DNA of 64,000 nt from an uncultured Hyphomonas sp. (GTDB lineage: Bacteria > Pseudomonadota > Alphaproteobacteria > Caulobacterales > Hyphomonadaceae), in contig NZ_OY787457.1 in the NCBI RefSeq assembly GCF_963678875.1, forward strand, positions 124,001 through 188,000. The letters are read 5' to 3'. Of the stretch, positions 58,867 through 64,000 are shown in pieces. The position numbers and the translations under genes were made by a program. Numbering within the stretch: position 1 is the stretch's first letter; each line of letters begins with the position of its first letter. The notes below the pieces were generated by a model. The model made no database searches. It saw only the letters and a list, made by a program, of their open reading frames with translations, and had not been told where the DNA came from.

Positions 58867-58892
58867 AATAGATGACGCTCGCGTCACCTATT
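58867..58892. promoter_or_regulatory. 26-bp inverted repeat, TetR-type operator candidate
   Basis: Arms AATAG-A-TGACGC and GCGTCA-C-CTATT pair in 11 of 12 positions around a 2-base centre. Its size, symmetry and location 34 bases before the monooxygenase start are those of a TetR-family operator. No regulator gene is adjacent. It overlaps an upstream in-frame ATG at 58872, which argues that translation begins further down, at 58926. Confidence 0.5.
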
Positions 58893-58925
58893 CCCTTATC
58901 CGTGAAAATACGTAGTCTGCGTCGC

Positions 58926-60425
58926 ATGACACAGCCAGACACAGACGTTCTCATCATCGGTGCGGGCCTTTCAGGCATCGGCGCTGCCGTTCATCTCGGC
59001 AAGCAATGCCCCGGCAAGACCTATCGGATCTTCGAACAGCGCAGCGCCATTGGCGGGACGTGGGACCTGTTCCGCTATCCCGGCATCCGGTCGGATTCGG
59101 ACATGCACACGCTGGGCTTCAACTTCAAACCCTGGACGGAGGCGAAAGCCATCGCCGATGGGCCGTCGATCCGGAACTATATCCGCGAGACGGCGGATGA
59201 GCATGACATAACCCGGCATATCCAGTTCGATACGAAGATCGTGGCGGCGGACTGGTCGAGCCCGGACCAGGTCTGGCACATCACGGCCGAAGACACGAAA
59301 ACCGGCAAGCGCACCGAGCTGACCGCGCGTTTCCTGTTCATGTGCGGCGGCTACTACAATTATGACGAAGGCTACCGGCCGGACTTCCCCGGTGAGGAGG
59401 CCTACAAGGGCCAGTTCGTCCATCCGCAGCACTGGCCGGAAGACCTCGACTATGCCGGCAAGAAGGTCGTCATCATCGGTTCCGGCGCGACGGCCATGAC
59501 GCTGGTGCCTGCCATGACGGACAAGGCCGGGCATGTCACCATGCTGCAGCGCTCGCCGACCTATGTCGTCTCCCGCCCCGCCGTAGACAAGTTCGCGAAT
59601 TTCCTGCGCGCCATCCTGCCGGACAGCTGGGCCTATGCACTGATCCGCTGGCGGAATGTGGCGTTCCAGCAATTCTTCTTCCGCAAGACGCGCGATAATC
59701 CGGGGCAGGCGAAAGAGCGCCTGCTCAAAATGGTCCGCGAGGAGCTGGGCCCCGACTATGATGTCGAGAAGCATTTCACGCCGCGCTACAATCCGTGGGA
59801 ACAGCGCCTCTGCCTGGTGCCGGACTCCGACCTGTTCAAAGTCCTGAAATCCGGCAAGGCCAGCGTCGAGACCGATCATATCGAGACCTTCACGGAGAAG
59901 GGGATCAGGCTGAAGTCCGGCAAGGAGCTGGAGGCCGATATCGTGGTGACGGCGACGGGCCTGAACCTGATCTTCATGAACGGTGTCGACGTCTCGCTCG
60001 ACGGGGCGAAGGTCGATCCCGGCAAGCTGCTGAACTACAAGGGTGTCATGTTGTCGAACGTGCCAAACCTTGCGGTGACGTTCGGCTACACCAACGCGTC
60101 CTGGACGCTGAAGGCGGACCTGACCAGCGAATTTGTCTGCCGCCTGATCAAGCGGATGGATGAAAAGGGTGCCACCTCGGCGATGCCATACCTGTCGGCG
60201 TTCCCGAACGAGACCGAACCCTTCGTGGACTTCTCGTCCGGCTATTTCCAGCGGGTGATGGACCAGTTCCCGCGCCAGCACACCGAGGCGCCGTGGAAGC
60301 TGCACATGAGTTATTTCACCGACCGGAAGAATCTGCGCGAGCTGCCGATCGAGGATGGCGTGCTGCAGTTCACATCGCCGGCTGACGCGGCTGCCGAAAA
60401 ACCGGCCCTCCAGGCGGCGGAATAA
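58926..60425 (+). CDS. FAD-dependent Baeyer-Villiger-type monooxygenase
   Basis: A flavin-containing monooxygenase of 499 residues, EthA-like. It has the FAD motif IGAGLSGIGAAVHL near residues 11-24, the Baeyer-Villiger fingerprint YKGQFVHPQHWP at 160-171, and a second Rossmann motif IGSGATAMTLVPAM at about 184-197 for NADPH. It oxidises ketones or sulfur compounds. The start at 58926 (MTQPDTDV) is the ATG after a 26-bp inverted repeat; an upstream in-frame ATG is inside that operator. The small Trp-rich gene follows. Confidence 0.92.
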   Translation: MTQPDTDVLIIGAGLSGIGAAVHLGKQCPGKTYRIFEQRSAIGGTWDLFRYPGIRSDSDMHTLGFNFKPWTEAKAIADGPSIRNYIRETADEHDITRHIQFDTKIVAADWSSPDQVWHITAEDTKTGKRTELTARFLFMCGGYYNYDEGYRPDFPGEEAYKGQFVHPQHWPEDLDYAGKKVVIIGSGATAMTLVPAMTDKAGHVTMLQRSPTYVVSRPAVDKFANFLRAILPDSWAYALIRWRNVAFQQFFFRKTRDNPGQAKERLLKMVREELGPDYDVEKHFTPRYNPWEQRLCLVPDSDLFKVLKSGKASVETDHIETFTEKGIRLKSGKELEADIVVTATGLNLIFMNGVDVSLDGAKVDPGKLLNYKGVMLSNVPNLAVTFGYTNASWTLKADLTSEFVCRLIKRMDEKGATSAMPYLSAFPNETEPFVDFSSGYFQRVMDQFPRQHTEAPWKLHMSYFTDRKNLRELPIEDGVLQFTSPADAAAEKPALQAAE

Positions 60426-60500
60426 GCCGCCCCTAAAAAAGGGCCTGCAGGCTTCCTATCTGTATCTTCGTATGGGGCGTACAGAAAAAGGAGTGTCTGT

Positions 60501-60659
60501 ATGTGGTTGTGGCTATTCTGGTGGTGTGTCGATGATCACATCGCCGAAGCGGTCGGTTCGCCGGGTCTCGGTGAGTTGCCGATCTGGGTGCCGTTGATTT
60601 TGTCCCTCGCTTTCGCCTCCACGGTGGACAGCAGGGTCAAGAAATGGAAGCGCGGCTGA
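60501..60659 (+). CDS. Small Trp-rich membrane protein
   Basis: A 52-residue protein, starting MWLWLFWWCVDDHIAEAVGS and ending in KKWKRG. GGAG lies seven bases before the ATG, in the AAAAAGGAG context, and the stop is followed directly by the convergent ABC exporter gene. A single hydrophobic stretch (about residues 27-40, PIWVPLILSLAFAS) and a basic C-terminus suggest a single-pass inner-membrane protein. No family recognised. It lies downstream of the monooxygenase gene (75 bases) and could share its message. Confidence 0.55.
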   Translation: MWLWLFWWCVDDHIAEAVGSPGLGELPIWVPLILSLAFASTVDSRVKKWKRG

Positions 60660-60661
60660 AT

Positions 60662-62509
60662 TCAGCCTTCCGCAAACTGTAATTCGGCAAGGCGGGCATA
60701 GAGCCCGCCTTTCGCCACCAGTTCCTCATGGCTGCCTTCCTCCGCGATCTGGCCGTGCTCCATGACGACGATCCGGTCTGCGCGGCGGACGGTGGACAGG
60801 CGGTGCGCGATGACGAGCGTGGTGCGCCCTTCGGAAGCGTTCTCGATGGCGCGGCGCACGGCGGCTTCGCTCTCTGAATCGAGCGCGGAGGTTGCCTCAT
60901 CCAGCAGGAGGACCGGTGCGTCCCGCACCAGCGCGCGGGCGAGCGCAATCCGCTGGCGCTGGCCGCCGGAGAGGTTGCGCCCTTTCTGCCCAAGCGGCGT
61001 CGCAAGGCCTTCCTTCTCTGACAGGAACTCCATCGCTTCTGCCATGCGGGCGGCATGTTCGAACAGCTTTTCGTCCGGATTGTCCGTACCAAAACCGATA
61101 TTCTCGGCGGCGGTGCCGGTGAACAGGGCCGATTCCTGCGGGGCATAGGAGAAGTTGCGCCGCCAGTCAGCGGGCAGGGCCTCAGCCGAAGCGACGCCGT
61201 CCAGCGTCACTTTGCCAGACTGCGGATCGAAGAGGCGCAGGGCCAGTCGGAACACGGTCGTCTTGCCCGCGCCGCTGGGGCCGACAAGGGCGACGAACTC
61301 GCCGGGTTTGACTGTCAGGGAGAAATCCGTCAGCGCAGAGACGGGCTTTCCGTCATTCGTCGCCTCGTCATAAGCGAAGGTGACATGGTCGAAGCTGAGC
61401 GCGCCAGTCACTTTTTCCGGCATCTGCCGGGGCCGGGCGGGCGGGGCGATCTCAGGTTCGGCGTTCAGCACTTCGGCGGCGCGGTCGGCAGCGCCTGCGG
61501 CGCGCATCACCTCACCATAGACTTCCGCCAGCATGCCGAAGCCCGACCCGGCATAGAGGGCATAGAGCACCATGGCGGAGAGGTCGCCAAAACTCATCTC
61601 GCCGGTCGCGACGGCCCGGGCACCCATCCAGAGCACACAGACAAATCCGCCGAACAGCAGGACGGAGACCATGACGATCATGAAGGCGCGTGCCGTGATC
61701 CGGCGCATGGCCGCGGCAAAAGTCGCTTCCACGGCCTCCGTGAAATTGGCGAGGCGGCTTTCTTCGCGGCTATAGGCCTGCACGAGTTCGATGGCGTCGA
61801 GAGCTTCGGCGGCTTCCGCGCCTGCATCGGCCAGGCGCGACTGGGCCCGGTTCGACATGGTGCGGATGATGCGGCCGACGCCGACGACGGGCAGCATGGC
61901 GACCGGCAGCATGGCCAGCAGTGTCAGGCCCAGCTGCCAGTTGACCACCAGCATCATGGTCAGCGCGCCAAAGGTCGTGATCAGCGTCCGCGTCGCCATC
62001 GAGGCGGAGGTGCCGAGGAACTGCTCGATGAGCGTGATGTCAGCTGTCAGGCGGGACACGGCTTCACCGGAGCGCATCTTCGCATGATAGCGAGGTCCGA
62101 GGGTCAGCAGGTGGGCGTAGAGGTCCCGGCGCAGGTCTGCCGCGATCCGCTCCCCGAAGCGGGAGACGAAATAGAAGCGCACCGCGCCCAAGACGCCGGA
62201 AGCGATCGCGGCGGCGGCCACCCAGAAGAAGGATCGGTCGACCAGTTCCAGAAGTTTCTGCGCGTCGCCGCCTGCCTGCTGGCCGCTGTCGGCCGCCCGG
62301 CCCAGCAGGATCGGCAGGGTCAGGCTGAGGGCTGCTGCGCCAACGAGGAAAACGAGTGCAACAGCCACGGTGCGCCAGTGCCGTCCGGCATAGGGTAACA
62401 GCAGGGCCAGGGGCTTCAGGGTGCGGGCCTTGGGGCGGTTCATGGCCTGTCCACCGCCCGGTTCGGTGGCCCGCCGGTCTATGGTTTCCTGGGATTCCGT
62501 GTCGGCCAT
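60662..62509 (-). CDS. ABC transporter, permease/ATPase exporter
   Basis: A half-transporter of 615 residues with an N-terminal membrane domain of six helices (about residues 30-330) and a nucleotide-binding domain with Walker A GPSGAGKTT, LSGGQRQR and Walker B LLLDEATSALD, and the H-loop AHRLS. It is an exporter of the MsbA/lipid-flippase type; the substrate is not known. Start ATG 62509 is the first of the frame. Convergent with the small Trp-rich gene; the 177-base gap to the divergent rpmE gene holds the promoters of both. Confidence 0.92.
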   Translation of the reverse strand: MADTESQETIDRRATEPGGGQAMNRPKARTLKPLALLLPYAGRHWRTVAVALVFLVGAAALSLTLPILLGRAADSGQQAGGDAQKLLELVDRSFFWVAAAAIASGVLGAVRFYFVSRFGERIAADLRRDLYAHLLTLGPRYHAKMRSGEAVSRLTADITLIEQFLGTSASMATRTLITTFGALTMMLVVNWQLGLTLLAMLPVAMLPVVGVGRIIRTMSNRAQSRLADAGAEAAEALDAIELVQAYSREESRLANFTEAVEATFAAAMRRITARAFMIVMVSVLLFGGFVCVLWMGARAVATGEMSFGDLSAMVLYALYAGSGFGMLAEVYGEVMRAAGAADRAAEVLNAEPEIAPPARPRQMPEKVTGALSFDHVTFAYDEATNDGKPVSALTDFSLTVKPGEFVALVGPSGAGKTTVFRLALRLFDPQSGKVTLDGVASAEALPADWRRNFSYAPQESALFTGTAAENIGFGTDNPDEKLFEHAARMAEAMEFLSEKEGLATPLGQKGRNLSGGQRQRIALARALVRDAPVLLLDEATSALDSESEAAVRRAIENASEGRTTLVIAHRLSTVRRADRIVVMEHGQIAEEGSHEELVAKGGLYARLAELQFAEG

Positions 62510-62686
62510 AGGAAATACCTTTGCAGCACTGTGGAAAACGGGTGCTAGGCCCTCTTGCGAAAGGGGCTATCTTCAGTTACACGCGCCACTTCTGAAAACG
62601 GGCAACAGCAGCGCCCGCGCACCCCTAATGGTGAAGCGCGGCGGCTACAAGGCCCGCAGGCAACAGATCACAGAAGGGCGCGAGCC

Positions 62687-62905
62687 ATGAAAAAAGAAGG
62701 TCATCCCGACTATCACTTCATCACCGTGGTGATGACGGACGGCACCGAGTACCAGACGCGCTCGACCTATGGCGCTGAAGGCGACCGTCTCGTGCTGGAC
62801 ATCGACTCCAAATCGCACCCGGCCTGGACCGGCGGCGACGGCAAGCTGATGGACCGCGGTGGCCGCGTGTCCCGCTTCAAGGACAAGTTCAAAGGCTTCG
62901 TCTAG
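62687..62905 (+). CDS. rpmE: 50S ribosomal protein L31, zinc-free form
   Basis: L31 of 72 residues: MKKEGHPDYHFITVVMTDGTEYQTRSTYG, DIDSKSHPAWTGG, RGGRVSRFKDKFKGF. No Cys is present, so it is the C-minus (zinc-independent) form. The upstream in-frame start adds a non-conserved 44 residues and is rejected. The ATG at 62687 follows a GC-rich leader of about 180 bases without clear ribosome-binding site. A strong terminator follows 36 bases after the stop. Confidence 0.95.
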   Translation: MKKEGHPDYHFITVVMTDGTEYQTRSTYGAEGDRLVLDIDSKSHPAWTGGDGKLMDRGGRVSRFKDKFKGFV

Positions 62906-62941
62906 GCCTGACGCTCCGTTCCACGGATGCGACCCGAACAG

Positions 62942-62971
62942 CCCCGGCCCGCAAGGCCGGGGTTTTGTTTT
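62942..62971 (+). terminator. Terminator of rpmE
   Basis: The 8-bp stem CCCCGGCC/GGCCGGGG with loop CGCAA followed by TTTTGTTTTG: a classical terminator. Confidence 0.95.
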
Positions 62972-63047
62972 GGGCGCTGCCCGCCGGACTTAACGCTCCG
63001 TTAAACGCTCGGACCGAGCCTCCTCCCGAATTGGCAGGGAGAGGCCC

Positions 63048-63548
63048 ATGGGACGCAGTGGCCGGATCAAGGAATGGTTGATCACGTTCGTGGTGCTGGC
63101 TGGCATCGCGTTCGGTATTGCTGTGGCGGCGAGGGAGCCCGCCAGCAAGGGCGCCAGTGCGAGCTTCGATACCTCGTCAGTCTACTGGTCCGACGGAGAT
63201 TCCGGCCGCCTCGCCGATGGTGTGGAGTTCCGGCTTCATGGTGTGGATGCCCCTGAGACCGGCCCGCTGGACTGGGTTTCCGGCGCAAAATGCGAGCGGG
63301 AACGCGAACTCGGCTATGCGGCGAAGGCGCGGGTTCGAGAATTGACCCGGGCAGGGGCGCTCACAGTTTCATTCAATTACGGACCAGACCGGTATGGCCG
63401 CCTGGTGGTCGACCTGTCGCTGGAAGGACAGGATCTTGCTGCGCTGCTGGTCGCTGGCGGCACGCACAGGACCTGGGACTATGACGGCGGCGATTCCAAA
63501 CCGAATTGGTGTACGGGCCGTACACAAGGGCCGGTTACCGGATCCTGA
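63048..63548 (+). CDS. Thermonuclease (SNase)-like exported/anchored protein
   Basis: A 166-residue protein with an N-terminal membrane anchor (residues 9-27) and a nuclease-like domain: SDGDSGRLADGVEFRLHGVDAPE with the Asp residues of the SNase metal site, then LGYAAKARVRELTRAG and PDRYGRLVVDLSLEGQDLAALLVAGG. These match the Ca2+-dependent nuclease family (OB fold), and the catalytic Arg pair is probably in RLHGVDAPE and DRYGR. AGGGAGAGG is seven bases before the ATG. The terminator of rpmE precedes it. Substrate is likely DNA or RNA outside the cytoplasm. Confidence 0.8.
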   Translation: MGRSGRIKEWLITFVVLAGIAFGIAVAAREPASKGASASFDTSSVYWSDGDSGRLADGVEFRLHGVDAPETGPLDWVSGAKCERERELGYAAKARVRELTRAGALTVSFNYGPDRYGRLVVDLSLEGQDLAALLVAGGTHRTWDYDGGDSKPNWCTGRTQGPVTGS

Positions 63549-63639
63549 TCAGACGTCATGAGCGCCGCCAAATGGCTTGCCGGGAAGGCGCCGGGGCCCC
63601 TAGGCTGGCCTCCAGAACAGACATAACGGAGCGTTCCCG

Positions 63640-64000
63640 ATGAATCACACGCCAAAGCGATGGATCCGGCTCGGCCTTGGCGCGGCCCTGATTGGTACGG
63701 CGGGGCTCGCCGCCTGTGGCGGGGAAGGGGGAGAGGCCGGCGAATCCGCCATGACCGCCCCCGGCGTTGCCGGCGCTTATGGTGAAGGCGGCGAGATGGG
63801 GGAAGGCGAAGGCGGTGAAGGCGTCGCAGCGGTCGATCCGGCCATGCTGCTGCCGGTCGACCAGCGGGCTGCGATGATTGCCAGCGAGGTCACCGTAGCT
63901 GCGGCGCTGGCCCGGAGCGGGCAGCTGGACGATGCGGCCGAACATCTCCGCATTGCCATCGATGATATCAGGCCGGGCGGCCTGTCCCGCCTTGTCGAGA
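63640..64000 (+). CDS. Lipoprotein of unknown function (3' end outside window)
   Basis: An open frame runs to the end of the window without stop. MNHTPKRWIRLGLGAALIGT followed by AGLAACGG gives a lipoprotein signal with Cys26; a Gly/Glu-rich linker (EGGEMGEGEGGEG) and a helical part (AMIASEVTVAAALARSGQLDDAAEHLRIAIDDIRP) follow. The latter resembles a tetratricopeptide-like or all-alpha domain. GGAG eight bases before the ATG supports the start. Too short to name. Confidence 0.7.
   Translation, partial: MNHTPKRWIRLGLGAALIGTAGLAACGGEGGEAGESAMTAPGVAGAYGEGGEMGEGEGGEGVAAVDPAMLLPVDQRAAMIASEVTVAAALARSGQLDDAAEHLRIAIDDIRPGGLSRLVE

Overview
The window is a GC-rich alphaproteobacterial chromosome segment. 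The best fit is the Hyphomonadaceae (Hyphomonas-like, marine, outer-membrane-receptor-rich). Four things point there: the alphaproteobacterial gene order trpF-trpB-(insert)-trpA-accD-folC; the block aroA...cmk-rpsA-ihfB next to the FYDLNK zinc-ribbon gene and tRNA-Ala; an AccD without a zinc finger, as I recall for Caulobacter; and a beta-helix/diheme cytochrome pair whose cytochrome family I remember as being named after a Hyphomonas neptunium locus. The assignment is from memory and gene content only; no database was searched. No rRNA, CRISPR array, IS element, prophage or integrase was seen. Only one tRNA was found.

Layout. 1-1.3 kb: end of an acyl-CoA-associated phosphotransferase gene with a DUF6285 gene. 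1.35-6.8 kb: a likely organophosphate-scavenging group (TonB-dependent receptor, lipoprotein glycerophosphodiesterase, divergent lipoprotein metallophosphoesterase). 6.9-10.3 kb: a copper-uptake module (small DUF2946-like protein, OprC-like receptor, its own TonB). 10.5-16.7 kb: a DUF11-like exported protein, then a tightly overlapping trp/acc/fol operon with a lipoprotein and cutA inserted between trpB and trpA. 16.8-20.5 kb (minus strand): mscL, ihfB, rpsA (with an extra C-terminal helix-hairpin domain) and cmk. 20.5-24.9 kb: an accessory block (SDR, OYE-type reductase, macrodomain, AraC regulator with a divergent monooxygenase-like gene) that separates cmk from aroA. 24.9-27.7 kb: aroA, the zinc-ribbon/acidic-tail gene, tRNA-Ala(GGC), LysE-type exporter.

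27.9-30.6 kb: DUF1150, then the beta-helix lipoprotein/diheme cytochrome pair. 30.6-31.6 kb: a less GC-rich PD-(D/E)XK nuclease-like gene, probably acquired. 31.7-42.4 kb: ilvA, two-domain FKBP lipoprotein, Tat-type tandem caspase, cysQ, glmM, feruloyl-CoA-synthase-like ligase, a membrane-anchored unknown, DsbA-family isomerase, HSL-type hydrolase. 42.5-48.2 kb: two divergent TonB-dependent receptors around a 381-base regulatory region. 48.3-53 kb: SelO, fatty acid desaturase (TTG start), CoA transferase, EamA exporter. 53.3-56.8 kb: gap, pgk and class I aldolase. 56.9-60.7 kb: DUF2798, thiE, inositol-monophosphatase-like, Baeyer-Villiger-type monooxygenase behind a palindromic operator, and an unlisted Trp-rich 52-residue protein. 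60.7-64 kb: ABC exporter, rpmE, thermonuclease-like protein and the start of a lipoprotein gene cut by the window edge.

No single locus is certain to be a new system. The most promising are the caspase/pseudocaspase protein, the beta-helix/cytochrome pair, the copper module, and the 10-bp phased repeats that begin at the stop codons of two unrelated genes.
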